A stretch of DNA of 43,640 nucleotides from Omnitrophica bacterium GWA2_41_15 (GCA_919902045.1 CAKKSP010000031.1:1-43640); one strand, 5' to 3'. Positions 1 through 10,498 are shown, counted from the stretch's first letter. Notes: generated by a model from the sequence alone, not told the origin. Translations and numbers: made by a program.

Positions 1-395
1 GCATACCCGCCTAAAGGATCTTCTCTTTCTATGGCAATCAAGGCTCCGATTTTATTCTTTGAAAAATATTCTGCGGCATTGCTGATTTCTATTAACATCA
101 AGTCCATATCTTCTTGTTTAAGCGACGTACCAAAAAGATGGCGCTGCCCTAACCGCGCAAGCCCTTGGCGTATTTCAGGATGGAAAATAACAAGAATCGC
201 GATTACGGATATGCCAAAAAGCTTAGTCAGCACCCAATCTAAAGCAGTAAGTTCAAATCTCTGCACTAGGAGAAAAACTACCAGAAGCACAATTATTCCG
301 CGCAGAACCTGCACCGCGCGCGTTCCTTCAAAAAATAAAAGGATATGATAAATTACAAACCACAGAATAGCTATTTCAACAATCTCTTTCCACAT
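1..395 (-). CDS. cdaA: Diadenylate cyclase CdaA (DisA_N family), partial; 3' end lies outside the window
   Basis: Minus-strand frame from ATG at 395 reads MWKEIVEIAILWFVIYHILLFFEGTRAVQVLRGI...KLFGISVIAILVIFHPEIRQGLARLGQRHLFGTSLKQEDMDLMLIEISNAAEYFSKNKIGALIAIEREDPLGGY, matching the CdaA N-terminus and start of the DAC domain. The ORF track shows only a spurious antisense ORF here. Confidence 0.9.
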   Translation of the reverse strand, partial: MWKEIVEIAILWFVIYHILLFFEGTRAVQVLRGIIVLLVVFLLVQRFELTALDWVLTKLFGISVIAILVIFHPEIRQGLARLGQRHLFGTSLKQEDMDLMLIEISNAAEYFSKNKIGALIAIEREDPLGGY

Positions 396-398
396 AAT

Positions 399-1628
399 CT
401 AATCCGTAATTGCAGAAGATACCTTAAGCGCTTGAGAAACTGCTCCTACATCATGCACTCTTACTATTGATGCCCCATACATACGCGCTACTACGCTTGA
501 AGCCACTGTCCCGAAGATCCTTTCTTCAGGCAAAGCTCCCAGAATTTTTCCTATAAAAGATTTTCTTGAGGTTCCGACTAAAATCGGTAAGCCCAATATT
601 TTAAGTTCTCTAAGATGCTTAAGCACCTCTAAATTATGCTCTGTACTCTTTGCAAAACCTATACCCGGATCAATAATAATAGATTCTTTACTAACCCCTG
701 CTTCAATAGCATTACAAAACGCTTTCTTAAAATAGCTAATAAGTTCATCTATCAACGAACTATAAGAAGCAAGCTTTTGCATATTCCCGGGATTCCCTTT
801 CATGTGCATCATCACCACGCCTGCTTTAAAATTAGCGGCAACTTTACGCATTTTAGGGTTTCTCAAACCTGCAATATCATTAATAATAACTGCGCCTGAA
901 TTAAGAGCTGCTTTCGCTATTTCGGGCTTATAAGTATCAATAGAAATAGGAACTTTAATCTTATTTACCAAGGCAGCAATAACCGGAATAACCCTGTTTA
1001 ATTCTTCCTTTAGAGTAATTGATTTTGCGCCCGGACGTGATGATTCTCCTCCTACATCTATAATATCAGCGCCTTCTTTTACCATCTGCTGCGCTTTTGC
1101 TACCGCCTTTTCGACTGTCCCCCTGCCTGCCAAAGGCAGGCGTGCCCTATCACCTGTCACCTGAAGAACACCGTCTCCGCTAAATGAATCCGTAGTGAGA
1201 TTAACAATCCCCATAATCCGCGGTTTCTTACCCAAAACAAGTTTTTTATCAGCGCAACAAAAAATAAAATTATCTTTTTTATAATTGTTAAGCGAGAGCT
1301 CTAGCTCTTGACTGACATTCTGCAGCCCAAATGGCTGTTTACTTAATTTTTCACACAAACGGTTAAGCTGGGCCAAAGTACCGAATAAAAGGCAATCAGT
1401 TTTCTTAATTTTACCGCCGGTTAAAGCACCTTTAGAAAGAGCGGCATCCGCCCCAACCGAGAGCATCTCTTGTTTAATGATATTTGCTGCGATACATGGC
1501 AGGCCGTTAATTCGCAAGAGATAGCTTTGAGCTTTTAGCACCATTAGCTTGATGCCATAAGGATCAACGCCAATCTCCTGCATAAGATGAGCAACTTCTT
1601 GGGGCTGGCGTACTTCTAAAATTCTCAT
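399..1628 (-). CDS. folP: Dihydropteroate synthase
   Basis: IMGIVNLTTDSFSGDG, DIIDVGGESSRPGA, PISIDTYKPEIAKAAL, GTSRKSFIGKI motifs. Confidence 0.92.
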   Translation of the reverse strand: MRILEVRQPQEVAHLMQEIGVDPYGIKLMVLKAQSYLLRINGLPCIAANIIKQEMLSVGADAALSKGALTGGKIKKTDCLLFGTLAQLNRLCEKLSKQPFGLQNVSQELELSLNNYKKDNFIFCCADKKLVLGKKPRIMGIVNLTTDSFSGDGVLQVTGDRARLPLAGRGTVEKAVAKAQQMVKEGADIIDVGGESSRPGAKSITLKEELNRVIPVIAALVNKIKVPISIDTYKPEIAKAALNSGAVIINDIAGLRNPKMRKVAANFKAGVVMMHMKGNPGNMQKLASYSSLIDELISYFKKAFCNAIEAGVSKESIIIDPGIGFAKSTEHNLEVLKHLRELKILGLPILVGTSRKSFIGKILGALPEERIFGTVASSVVARMYGASIVRVHDVGAVSQALKVSSAITD

Positions 1629-1641
1629 AATTTACCTACGC

Positions 1642-1675
1642 GACCTACGCGGTCGAAAATTTGACCGCGTAGGTC
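1642..1675. repeat. Palindrome family 1, copy 1
   Basis: GACCTACGCGGTC GAAAATTT GACCGCGTAGGTC. Confidence 0.85.
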
Positions 1676-1683
1676 TAGCAAAA

Positions 1684-3591
1684 CTAAATAATCACGTCCG
1701 GCTTACTAATCCCCAGAAGGGCTTTTACCTCTTCTCCATCAAGAACTTCTTTTTCCAGAAGTTTAGCGGTAAGAGTTTTAAGCTTATCTATATTCAACTT
1801 TAAAACGTCTTTAGCGTGGAAATACGCATCATCAACGATCTTTTTAATCTCATCATCAATAATGCGCGCGGTTTGCTCGCTGTAATTACGCTCTTCCATC
1901 ATATCACGGCCTAAAAATATTAATCCTTCTCTTTTACCGAGGGTAATATTCCCTAAAACATCTGACATGCCGAATTGCGTAACCATACGCCGTGCCATCT
2001 GCGTTGCCATCTCTAGGTCATTCTGCGCGCCTGTTGTGATTTCGTTTAAATTTAATTCTTCTGAACCACGGCCCCCAAGCATCATCGCAATCTCCGACTT
2101 AAGCTGAGATTTCGTCCAATAATGTTTATCTTCAAGCGGCGGAGTAAAAGTATAACCTCCGGCTATTCCCCTTGGAATAATAGAAACTTTTCTTAACGGA
2201 TTTACTTCGGGCAATAAAAGCGACAATAGAGCATGCCCTGCTTCATGAAACGCGGTGATCTCTTTTTCTTTCTGCGACATAATCCGGCTCTTTTTTTCCG
2301 GGCCCATTAAGACGCGCTCAACTGATTTTTCAAAATCAAGCGTTTCAATATTTTCTTTGTCAAACCGCGCAGCTAATAATGCTGCTTCGTTACAAAGATT
2401 AGCCAAATCAGCACCTGAAAATCCCGGAGTTTGGCTGGCAATAGCACGCAAGTTAATCCCGGATGAAAGTTTAAGTTTACGGGTATGCACTTTTAATATC
2501 TCTTCCCTGCCTTTTATATCAGGAAAATTCACTACGATATTACGGTCAAATCGTCCGGGCCTTAATATCGCCGGATCAAGTGTATCCGGCCGGTTAGTCG
2601 CAGCAATCAGTATAACTCCCTGCTGGCCGTCAAAACCGTCCATTTCAACTAACAAAGCGTTTAAGGTCTGTTCGCGCTCATCATGGCCTCCGCCGATTCC
2701 TGAGAAACGAAGCCGTCCCACAGCGTCAATTTCATCAATAAAAATAATCGCTCCCTTTCCGGAAGCTTTTGAAGCTTTACGGCCCTGCTCAAAAAGGTCG
2801 CGTACGCGGCTTGCACCTACACCTACAAACATTTCCACAAAATCCGAACCGGAAATACCAAAAAACGGAACATCTGCTTCACCCGCTACTGCCTTCGCAA
2901 GTAAAGTTTTCCCTGTTCCTGGAGGCCCGACTAACAGCACTCCTTTAGGTATTTTTCCGCCGAGCTTCTGAAATTTACGCGGGTCTTTTAAAAATTCAAT
3001 TACTTCTTTTAATTCTTCTTTTGCCTCATCTACACCAGCTACATCATTAAAAGTAACCTTTTCCCCGCCTTCTTTACCACCTTGGATTTTAGGGCGAATT
3101 TTACCAAAAGTCATTATCTTGTTGCCTAATTGCTCCCCGCGGTTTGCCATCCAAAGCCAAAAAATAATTAATAAAAGTATAGGGCCGAGATTAAACAATA
3201 ATCCGACTAAAAGTGTCTTCGGAGGCTTTACATCAAAATTTGGAACATTTTCCTTTATTAACTCAAGCAATCCTTGGTCATTATCAGGGATGTTCACTTT
3301 AAAAAAACGCGTACTTATAGTCTCTGTTCCTATAATAACAGTTACCGGGTCTACAAATTCACCCTTTAATTCGTTTTCAACTTTTGTTAAGACCAATGAT
3401 TTTATCTTACGCGGCTCTTCCTTTAAAATTTTATAAAAACTGCTGTAGGTCATTTCCTTTGGAACACCGTTTGCGTTCATATTAAGCGAACTGATTAAAA
3501 AATACAAAACAACAAGCGCAATGATCCAATTAAAAGGAACGCGTTTTAAAAATTTGTTTTTTTTATTTTTGAGCGGGTTTCCGTTTGCCAT
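1684..3591 (-). CDS. ftsH: ATP-dependent zinc metalloprotease FtsH
   Basis: N-terminal TM segments, Walker [27 protein letters not shown] zinc motif. Confidence 0.97.
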   Translation of the reverse strand: MANGNPLKNKKNKFLKRVPFNWIIALVVLYFLISSLNMNANGVPKEMTYSSFYKILKEEPRKIKSLVLTKVENELKGEFVDPVTVIIGTETISTRFFKVNIPDNDQGLLELIKENVPNFDVKPPKTLLVGLLFNLGPILLLIIFWLWMANRGEQLGNKIMTFGKIRPKIQGGKEGGEKVTFNDVAGVDEAKEELKEVIEFLKDPRKFQKLGGKIPKGVLLVGPPGTGKTLLAKAVAGEADVPFFGISGSDFVEMFVGVGASRVRDLFEQGRKASKASGKGAIIFIDEIDAVGRLRFSGIGGGHDEREQTLNALLVEMDGFDGQQGVILIAATNRPDTLDPAILRPGRFDRNIVVNFPDIKGREEILKVHTRKLKLSSGINLRAIASQTPGFSGADLANLCNEAALLAARFDKENIETLDFEKSVERVLMGPEKKSRIMSQKEKEITAFHEAGHALLSLLLPEVNPLRKVSIIPRGIAGGYTFTPPLEDKHYWTKSQLKSEIAMMLGGRGSEELNLNEITTGAQNDLEMATQMARRMVTQFGMSDVLGNITLGKREGLIFLGRDMMEERNYSEQTARIIDDEIKKIVDDAYFHAKDVLKLNIDKLKTLTAKLLEKEVLDGEEVKALLGISKPDVII

Positions 3592-3630
3592 TAGTTTTAT
3601 CCTTTTTTTTTGTAAAAAATTATTATACCT

Positions 3631-4617
3631 TTATCGAATGCTAAAATCAAGCCCAGATTTACTTTTAGAAGCTTCTAAACCTTTGGGAAGATGCACGATT
3701 GATAAAACCGGGCGGTTAATTAACAAATCTTCAATTTCTGCCAGATGGCGGAATTCGATGCGCCGCGTATCTCCCTGGACTTTTGCAATAGAAAGCCTGA
3801 TTACCATGCGCCTCAAAGACACAGGCAATAGTTTCAACTTATTCAAATTAAGGCTGATTACAACGTTTTTTTTATTTCTAGCAATAGTACGAAAGATATT
3901 CCTTGCCTCCTCTTCAATAAAAAGATAATCTTGCCCTGAAACCTGGGCTAAACTCGCTAAAACAGCTTTTATATTTTTATTATAGTTTTTTTCAAGCAGC
4001 GGCAGCAGATATTTACGGATTCTGTTACGTAAAAATATATCTTCTTTATTCGTGGGGTCACTGCGATAAGCAGCATTTTCTTTACCTAAAAACCCATTGA
4101 TTTCATAACGGCTGGTTTCGATTAACGGCCTGATCACGCATAATCCGTTAATATCTCTTTTTGGTAAAATTGCAGAAAGGCCAGAAAGCCCGGCTCCGCG
4201 GATCAGCCTCATTAAAACGGTTTCTGCCTGATCATCCAAATTATGCCCTAATGCTAATTTATCCGCATTTAGTTTCTTAGAAAGTGCAGAAAAAAATTCA
4301 AATCGCGCCTTGCGCGCAGCCTCTTCTAAAGACCCAACAGGACAAAACCTGCGCACTTCTATTTTTTTGCTAAAAAATTCTATTTCTAGGTTACGGCAAA
4401 GTTTACGCACAAACTCCACATCTTTTCCGGAACCAGCCCGAAGCCCATGGTCTAAATGCGCGACATACAGTTTTAAGTTCCACGCCTCTTTGAGCTTTTG
4501 GAGCGCTAAACATAGCGCCACCGAATCCGGGCCGCCAGAAACTCCGACAATCACTTTATCAGCCTTGGCTAAAAGTGAATATTTTTTTATTGTGTTTTGA
4601 ATTTTATCTAAAAACAT
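3631..4617 (-). CDS. tilS: tRNA(Ile)-lysidine synthase
   Basis: VIVGVSGGPDSVAL PP-loop, ALGHNLDDQAETVLMRLIRGAG, RNRIRKYLLPLL. Confidence 0.95.
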   Translation of the reverse strand: MFLDKIQNTIKKYSLLAKADKVIVGVSGGPDSVALCLALQKLKEAWNLKLYVAHLDHGLRAGSGKDVEFVRKLCRNLEIEFFSKKIEVRRFCPVGSLEEAARKARFEFFSALSKKLNADKLALGHNLDDQAETVLMRLIRGAGLSGLSAILPKRDINGLCVIRPLIETSRYEINGFLGKENAAYRSDPTNKEDIFLRNRIRKYLLPLLEKNYNKNIKAVLASLAQVSGQDYLFIEEEARNIFRTIARNKKNVVISLNLNKLKLLPVSLRRMVIRLSIAKVQGDTRRIEFRHLAEIEDLLINRPVLSIVHLPKGLEASKSKSGLDFSIR

Positions 4618-4771
4618 AGCAATTTATGAACTTGTAAGGTGGGAAAAATTGATTGCCCCTTGCCTAAACGCTCGTAAATTTTGTCGCCAGTCTCGCCTTC
4701 GGCGGACGGCTCCAATATTTACTTCGCAGGCTTCGGGGTAATTTGTCTACGAGTAAATAAGGACAAATTAA

Positions 4772-4845
4772 TGGCGGCGACTGGATTTAAACCAGTGACC
4801 AATCGGGTATGAGCCGAATGCTCCATCGGGCTGAGCTACGCCGCC
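4772..4845 (-). tRNA. tRNA with CAU anticodon (Met or lysidine-type Ile2), no encoded CCA
   Basis: Minus strand GGCGGCG TA GCTC AGCCCGATGGA GC ... CTCATAC loop ... ACTGG TTTAAAT CCAGT CGCCGCC A; 7-bp acceptor stem and cloverleaf inspected by eye. Confidence 0.88.
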
Positions 4846-4890
4846 GTAATAAGATTTTTAATTTTACCACAAAATTACCAAAAATCAACC

Positions 4891-5616
4891 TTAACGCCTT
4901 TGAGAATTAGAAAAATTCTGATAATCAATGCGCTTTATATCTTCGTATGTCTCTGAAACAAGCACTTCTTTTAAATATAGCGCTGACCAGGTAGGTATAC
5001 TTAAAGTAAACTCTCGTATTTCCCCGGATTTTTTACGTTCTAATAACTTTTGGAATTCGTCAAATTCACTTTTAAATATTTTTTCAATCTGTTTAATCAA
5101 AGCTTTACGATCTTCTCCTTTAACCAAAAACGGAAGCGCTCCTATTTGCTCTGCATCATTTACTGGTTTAATTGCCACATACATTGCAAAAGTTGTCGCC
5201 TCAGTTATGCGATTCCAATTTTCATTTTGCTTTGACACGAATTTATTATATTCAACTTTCTTTCCGGAAAAATTCTTTTCATCAACCAAATACGCTATTT
5301 TATAAGCATTATCTTCCATAAGCAACAATACGCTGTAAATATAGCGGCTTACGGGTTTCATCGTAGTAGATTCCGACTCAAGAAGCGGTTTCTCCATCAA
5401 ATTTCTTGCTTTTTCAAAAAATTTTGCCTGTAAATTAAGGTTTTTAATAAGCGCGCTTGAGGGGAGATTTTCCGTTGGGACTTTGGCAGCATCCCTGAGG
5501 TAACCCAAAACCAAAGCGTAATCTTTAAGAAAATCAGAAGGTGTAATTTCCTTAGCCGCAAATCCGCAAACTGCGATAGATAAAAACAATATAACTAAAA
5601 CCGATACTTTTTTCAT
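4891..5616 (-). CDS. Secreted hypothetical protein
   Basis: Signal peptide MKKVSVLVILFLSIAVCGFAAKE; no recognised domain. Confidence 0.7.
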   Translation of the reverse strand: MKKVSVLVILFLSIAVCGFAAKEITPSDFLKDYALVLGYLRDAAKVPTENLPSSALIKNLNLQAKFFEKARNLMEKPLLESESTTMKPVSRYIYSVLLLMEDNAYKIAYLVDEKNFSGKKVEYNKFVSKQNENWNRITEATTFAMYVAIKPVNDAEQIGALPFLVKGEDRKALIKQIEKIFKSEFDEFQKLLERKKSGEIREFTLSIPTWSALYLKEVLVSETYEDIKRIDYQNFSNSQRR

Positions 5617-5629
5617 ATTATTTTATCCT

Positions 5630-6031
5630 CTAACTTAAACTATGCAATAAATAAAAGATGCGTTTTGAAAAAAGCACATAACCTACGGCAAGAGAATTTA
5701 AAGAAGCAATCAATACAACCGCAGCCGCGATATCTTTAACCAGCTTTATCTTAATGTGATACTCATCGGTAAGGATATCCATCATAAGTTCAATCGCGGT
5801 ATTAAAAATCTCTGCCATAAAAACAAAGGTGATAGTTAAACAAAGAACAGCTAACTCTAATCCATGTAACCCAAAATGGACTCCTGCCAAAAATGCCAGG
5901 CTACCTAGAATAAAAATAATACGCATATTACGGTGGTATAAGAATAAGTAAGTTATACCACGAAAGGCAATATAAAAACTTTCCCTAAAACCGTGAAAAC
6001 GAAAAATGCTACGGATGATTTTTTTTGCCAT
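5630..6031 (-). CDS. dgkA: Diacylglycerol/undecaprenol kinase family protein
   Basis: Small TM protein with FMAEIFNTAIELMMDILTDEYHIKIKLVKDIAAAVVLIAS signature. Confidence 0.9.
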   Translation of the reverse strand: MAKKIIRSIFRFHGFRESFYIAFRGITYLFLYHRNMRIIFILGSLAFLAGVHFGLHGLELAVLCLTITFVFMAEIFNTAIELMMDILTDEYHIKIKLVKDIAAAVVLIASLNSLAVGYVLFSKRIFYLLHSLS

Positions 6032-6819
6032 TATTTTTTCCTGTAGGCATCAAGGTATGAATCACAATATATTTGTTTATTTAATATTACTTCTGCGGCA
6101 ATCAATGCATCCATAAGTTCTTTATCTTTCGGATCAAGGATTGCTGCATCAAGGCCGCATGCTACTGCCATCGCAAGAAAAGTACGATTTATCAATGAGC
6201 GCGTACACGTCCCCTGAGAAACATTACTTAAACCAACTACGGTTTTTGGGCTGGGCTCGGAAATAATTTTAAATTCTCTGATACTTTCTAAAATTTCACG
6301 GATTTGGCTCTGGGCAACATTAACCGGTAAAACTATCGGATCAAGATAAAGATTTTCCACAGGAAATCCCTGATCGCAACAAAAAGAAACGATCATCGCC
6401 GCAAGTTCAAGGCGCTGGTCCTTATTTTGCGGGATTCCTTTAGCGCTCATCGTCAGGCCGATAAGCGAACTGTTATATTTTATAGCTAAAGGAACTATAA
6501 CGCTGAGTTTTTCTTCATCAGCGGTAACGGAATTGATAATCGATTTATTTTTTATCACCTTAAGCCCGGATTCGATAACCTGCGGCTTACTAGAGTCAAG
6601 CGCCAGCGGCTTATCTGTTACCTCCTGGACAATTTCTACAAGCCATTGGATATCTTCAACCGGTTTTCTTGATGCCGGGCCGCAATTAATATCAAGCGCG
6701 CTTGCTCCTGCTTCAAGTTGCTCTAGAGCGCATTTCTGAATAACGGCTTTATCTTTAGCCTTGATGGCATCGCCGATATTCTTATACATTCCGTTGATCA
6801 GTTCGCCGATTATAAACAT
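6031..6819 (-). CDS. acsE: Methyltetrahydrofolate:corrinoid protein methyltransferase (AcsE-like, pterin-binding)
   Basis: FIIGELINGMYKNIGDAI, ALDINCGPASRKPVEDIQWLVEIVQ, LALDSSKPQVIESGL, TVVGLSNVSQG; location in CFeSP cluster. Confidence 0.88.
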   Translation of the reverse strand: MFIIGELINGMYKNIGDAIKAKDKAVIQKCALEQLEAGASALDINCGPASRKPVEDIQWLVEIVQEVTDKPLALDSSKPQVIESGLKVIKNKSIINSVTADEEKLSVIVPLAIKYNSSLIGLTMSAKGIPQNKDQRLELAAMIVSFCCDQGFPVENLYLDPIVLPVNVAQSQIREILESIREFKIISEPSPKTVVGLSNVSQGTCTRSLINRTFLAMAVACGLDAAILDPKDKELMDALIAAEVILNKQIYCDSYLDAYRKK

Positions 6820-6852
6820 TAATTTGCCTTCTTTTACTTGTATGGGAAACTA

Positions 6853-6899
6853 GGGGACGCTTCGGTAGTTTTGTCAAACAAAACTACCGAAGCGTCCCC
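6853..6899. repeat. Perfect 22-bp-arm palindrome with 3-nt loop
   Basis: GGGGACGCTTCGGTAGTTTTGT CAA ACAAAACTACCGAAGCGTCCCC. Confidence 0.9.
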
Positions 6900-7780
6900 A
6901 TGTTTTTATTTATCATCTCGATTGCTTTCGGATGCCGCATAACTAACATATCCGCCCCTGCCTGTAATAACGCAACAGCTGTAACAAACTCCCAGGCTAA
7001 TCCACGCTCAGTCTCAGATCCCCATCCCGGAAATTCTTCCGAACTAATACGCGCTTCTTTAGCGCGCCAAGTTTCCTGTCCTACAAAACAAATAAAAGGA
7101 GAAGCAATAGTTCTATCTCCGGCTAAAGCCGCAAGCCGCGCGCGCTCCATTATAGAATAAGCATACTCTAAACCATAACCAAGCGAGCCGATCGTAGGAT
7201 TAATCACAATCCTTTCAAGCGGAAGGCCCATATCCGAAATTAAAATATTAAGCTGTTTTGCAATATTTATATCAATCGGAGATTCTGCGATAATATTATG
7301 CTCATCGGCAAGCACTGCGGCAACAAGGGTTTTATAATTATCCTGCACAGCACTTCCAATAAGGCAACGTTCATTTTTTGCGGCTTCACAACAAAGCGGC
7401 AGCACTAAATTATCTTTAGCATCATCCCCGCAACCCGAAATTATTAACGGAACATCGACTTTTTTAAGCAGCTGGCTGATAAATTTTGCGCAGGCTTCAG
7501 GAGGCTTATTCTCAAAATCAGGGTGCGCACCCTGTAGTTTTACGCATAAAATCTTTGCTTTATATTCATTAACGCATTTTTCTGCCCAACTAAAAGGATC
7601 TTTAAGGCTGCCGGCAAATACTTTATCAAATTCTTCCGGCCAATCAAGCGGAGCAGTATCCCAAACCTCAAAAGCCACTTGCGGCTTCTTCCCTATCTCT
7701 ATTTTATGCGCACGCGTTCCGCCTTCAGTCTTGGTTGCACCTACTGAAACTACGGAAACACTGCCTGCCTCTATTGCCAT
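6884..7780 (-). CDS. acsD: Corrinoid iron-sulfur protein small subunit (CO dehydrogenase/acetyl-CoA synthase delta)
   Basis: CdhD-type TIM barrel: PLIISGCGDDAKDNLVLPLCCEAAKNERCLIGSAVQDNYKTLVAAVLADEHNIIAESPIDINIAKQLNILI; WGSETERGLAWEFVTA. Confidence 0.9.
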   Translation of the reverse strand: MAIEAGSVSVVSVGATKTEGGTRAHKIEIGKKPQVAFEVWDTAPLDWPEEFDKVFAGSLKDPFSWAEKCVNEYKAKILCVKLQGAHPDFENKPPEACAKFISQLLKKVDVPLIISGCGDDAKDNLVLPLCCEAAKNERCLIGSAVQDNYKTLVAAVLADEHNIIAESPIDINIAKQLNILISDMGLPLERIVINPTIGSLGYGLEYAYSIMERARLAALAGDRTIASPFICFVGQETWRAKEARISSEEFPGWGSETERGLAWEFVTAVALLQAGADMLVMRHPKAIEMINKNMGTLR

Positions 7781-8514
7781 ATTTTATCCCCCATCTTTCT
7801 TAATGCTTCTATTGATATACTATTCATATTTAAACTTTCAACGGAACTACCTTCACTACTTAACTTAATAATTTCTTCATCCCAGGGAATAACCCCGCAG
7901 AAATTAACCCCGTTTATTTCAGGAAATTCTTTTAGTTGATTCCGGATACGATTTAGCAAAAGATATCTTTTACCGATTTTAATTTTTAAATTATCTGCAA
8001 GCGCTAAAATTCTCTCTGCGCTTTTTAAACCGACAACAGTATCATCTGAAACAATAAGCAAACTATCGCAACTGCGCGTAGTACGCCGCGAAAGATGCTC
8101 TAAGCCTGCCTCATTATCAATAATGATATAATTATACTCCGTAAGCAGCTTATTGACAATATTTCTTAAGACATTATTTACGTAACAATAACAACCCGGT
8201 CCTTCGGGCTTTCCCATTGCCAGCAAATCAAACCCGTTACCTTCTGCTAAAGCGGTGCGTAGCTGATATTCAATAAATTTTTCCTTAGACATCCCGGCAG
8301 TAACGGATTCAGGATGCGCTGAGACCTTATCCAGAATCTCTCCCACCGTATCTTTAATTTCTACGCCTAAAGCTTCATTTAGATTGCTATTAGGATCCGC
8401 ATCTATCGCCAAGATAGATGATTTCTTATTTTCCCTTAATAATCTAACTAAAAGCGCAGCAATGGTAGTTTTTCCTGTGCCACCTTTACCAGCTAACGCG
8501 ATCACATAACCCAT
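7771..8514 (-). CDS. cooC: CooC-type nickel-insertion/maturation ATPase
   Basis: GKGGTGKTTIAALLVRLL deviant Walker A; IDADPNSNLNEALGVE; IIDNEAGLEHLSRRTTR. Confidence 0.9.
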   Translation of the reverse strand: MGYVIALAGKGGTGKTTIAALLVRLLRENKKSSILAIDADPNSNLNEALGVEIKDTVGEILDKVSAHPESVTAGMSKEKFIEYQLRTALAEGNGFDLLAMGKPEGPGCYCYVNNVLRNIVNKLLTEYNYIIIDNEAGLEHLSRRTTRSCDSLLIVSDDTVVGLKSAERILALADNLKIKIGKRYLLLNRIRNQLKEFPEINGVNFCGVIPWDEEIIKLSSEGSSVESLNMNSISIEALRKMGDKIWQ

Positions 8515-8523
8515 ATTTATTTT

Positions 8524-10443
8524 TCAACCGCGTAGGTTGAATTGGTTAAAATCCGTATGCGGGAAAAAAAGCGCGGCCATATACTCATCCATATAACCGG
8601 ACTCCGTAGAAAGTTCTAAATAACTCATCTTCTGGGCGATATCCTGCGCCTTATTTGCAGCCTGCTCTGAAAGTAACGCCTGCCGCGCGCCTATCAAAGA
8701 ACTATTTCCCATAAAAATAAAACGCTCAAGGGGAAAATTCGGCAATAGCCCGATCTTTATTGCGCTTTCAATATTTATACTTGTGCCAAATCCTCCGGCA
8801 ATAAAAAATTTTCTTATCTGGCTAAGCTTTATATCCATATGCCTGGTGAGAGTTGCAAACGCTGCGTAAATTGCGGCTTTTGCGCGTTTGATATTTTCAA
8901 TATCCGCCTCAGTAATAACAATATCCGCCACAGCATCTGCTTCTTCTTTATATGCCACTACAAATTCCTTGTCAATTTCACCATCTCTGACGCGATCGGA
9001 TTTTTTAGGCTCAAGCTTACCGTCTTTATCCATAATTTTCTCATGAAGAAGCTCGGCAATTATATCAATATAGCCTGAACCGCATATACCGCGAGCCTTA
9101 TCATTACCGATAGTTTCAAAACTAACTTTATTGTTATTAATTTTTACTTTCTGAATTGCCCCGCGGCTTGAACGCATACCACAGCTGACGCCAGAACCTT
9201 CAAATGCCGGGCCGGCAGATGCAGCGCAAGAAACAAGAAATTCTCTGCTTCCTAAAACTACTTCGCCGTTTGTTCCTATATCAATAAGTACTGATAGATC
9301 TTCTTCATTATCTATATTACATGCAAGCACGCCTGCTGTAATATCGCCTCCGACATAGCTTGCCACTCCCGGAACGCACCATAACAGGCCGCGAGGATTA
9401 ATTTTTATCCCTGCCTCTGCTGCGCGAATAACCGGAACAAAATTAGCAGTCGGTATATACGGATCGCGCCTGATATTGCTCGGGTCAATGCGCAGAAGTA
9501 GGTGTGTCATAGTAGTATTTCCCGAGCAAACAAAAGCAGTAAGATTATTTAAATCTATGCTATGTTCCTTTATTAAATCCTGAATTATCTGATTTATTCC
9601 GTCAATAACCGCATGATGAAGTTTCTCAAGGCCATCCTGTTTTTGCGCAAAAATAATACGCGTGATCACGTCGCTTCCAAAGGTAGCTTGTTTATTATAG
9701 GCTGCCATTGTGCCTAAAACCTTCTTATGATTAAGGTCTACAAGCTGGCCGGAAATTGTTGTTGTCCCGATATCAAAACAAACCCCGTAATTCCGTCCTG
9801 AAGTATTACCGGGTTCAATAAGCACTATTTCCGTAGTGCCGTTTCTCCTGCCAAGAGTGACTGTCACTTTCCAATCTGAATCACGTAACAACTCTCCTAG
9901 CTGGCGGATATTAGCTAAACCTGTCTGCATGATCGGTATATCTTGATGCATAATAATTTGCCGATAGATCCTATCAAGATCGCTTACAGAATCCTGCAGG
10001 CTAGGCTTAGGCAACTCAAGATAAATTTTTGTAGTAAGCGGTAAATACGCGAAAAGTTTCTCTGTAAGAACTGGTTTAGGTATCTCTATTTCTTCTGCCT
10101 TAGAAAACAAATCTTTCATGCGCAATTCTGTATCTTGCGCAGATTCTGCCCGTAGATCAAGCCGGGAAGTAGTTGGAATCTCAACCTCCAGGTCACTTTC
10201 TATTGAAGCAAGACAGGCAAGATAAATATTTTTCTGGCGTTCCTCTAAAGTAATTCTTCCGGTAGGCTGCGAATAAACATTACCGCTTTTTAGGATAACC
10301 TTACAACGGCCGCATACGCCATCTCCGCCACAGCTTGAATTAACAGATATACCGGCAGAAATCGCAGCAGAAAGTATCGTAGTCCCGCGCTCTACTTCGA
10401 CAGTTTTATTGTCTGGGAAAAATGTTACTTTAACCTTATTCAT
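8524..10443 (-). CDS. RACo-like corrinoid protein reductive activator (2Fe-2S ferredoxin domain plus ASKHA ATPase)
   Basis: N-terminal CGGDGVCGRCKVIL 2Fe-2S motif; YGVCFDIGTTTISGQLVDL; LSVLIDIGTNGEVVLGS; CAASAGPAFEGSGVSCGMRS. Confidence 0.9.
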   Translation of the reverse strand: MNKVKVTFFPDNKTVEVERGTTILSAAISAGISVNSSCGGDGVCGRCKVILKSGNVYSQPTGRITLEERQKNIYLACLASIESDLEVEIPTTSRLDLRAESAQDTELRMKDLFSKAEEIEIPKPVLTEKLFAYLPLTTKIYLELPKPSLQDSVSDLDRIYRQIIMHQDIPIMQTGLANIRQLGELLRDSDWKVTVTLGRRNGTTEIVLIEPGNTSGRNYGVCFDIGTTTISGQLVDLNHKKVLGTMAAYNKQATFGSDVITRIIFAQKQDGLEKLHHAVIDGINQIIQDLIKEHSIDLNNLTAFVCSGNTTMTHLLLRIDPSNIRRDPYIPTANFVPVIRAAEAGIKINPRGLLWCVPGVASYVGGDITAGVLACNIDNEEDLSVLIDIGTNGEVVLGSREFLVSCAASAGPAFEGSGVSCGMRSSRGAIQKVKINNNKVSFETIGNDKARGICGSGYIDIIAELLHEKIMDKDGKLEPKKSDRVRDGEIDKEFVVAYKEEADAVADIVITEADIENIKRAKAAIYAAFATLTRHMDIKLSQIRKFFIAGGFGTSINIESAIKIGLLPNFPLERFIFMGNSSLIGARQALLSEQAANKAQDIAQKMSYLELSTESGYMDEYMAALFFPHTDFNQFNLRG

Positions 10444-10498
10444 AAAAGTAAGGATTTTATCTGAATCTGGTCACAGGTCACTGGTAACATGTAACCCG

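Noticed and set aside
2255-2971. Long plus-strand ORF (238 aa) in the ORF track
   Set aside because: Fully antisense to ftsH with low-complexity Ser/Pro-rich translation; shadow ORF. The same applies to other antisense ORFs such as 31..348, 636..899, 3521..3928, 13541..13921, 14990..15325 and 27729..28097.
4660-4770. Short inverted repeats near the tRNA 3' end (AATTTGTC/GACAAATT)
   Set aside because: Probably a terminator or processing stem; arms too short and no U-run to claim more.
6884-7780. HgcA-type mercury methylation corrinoid protein
   Set aside because: No N(V/I)WCAAGK cap-helix motif; fits the CFeSP small subunit.
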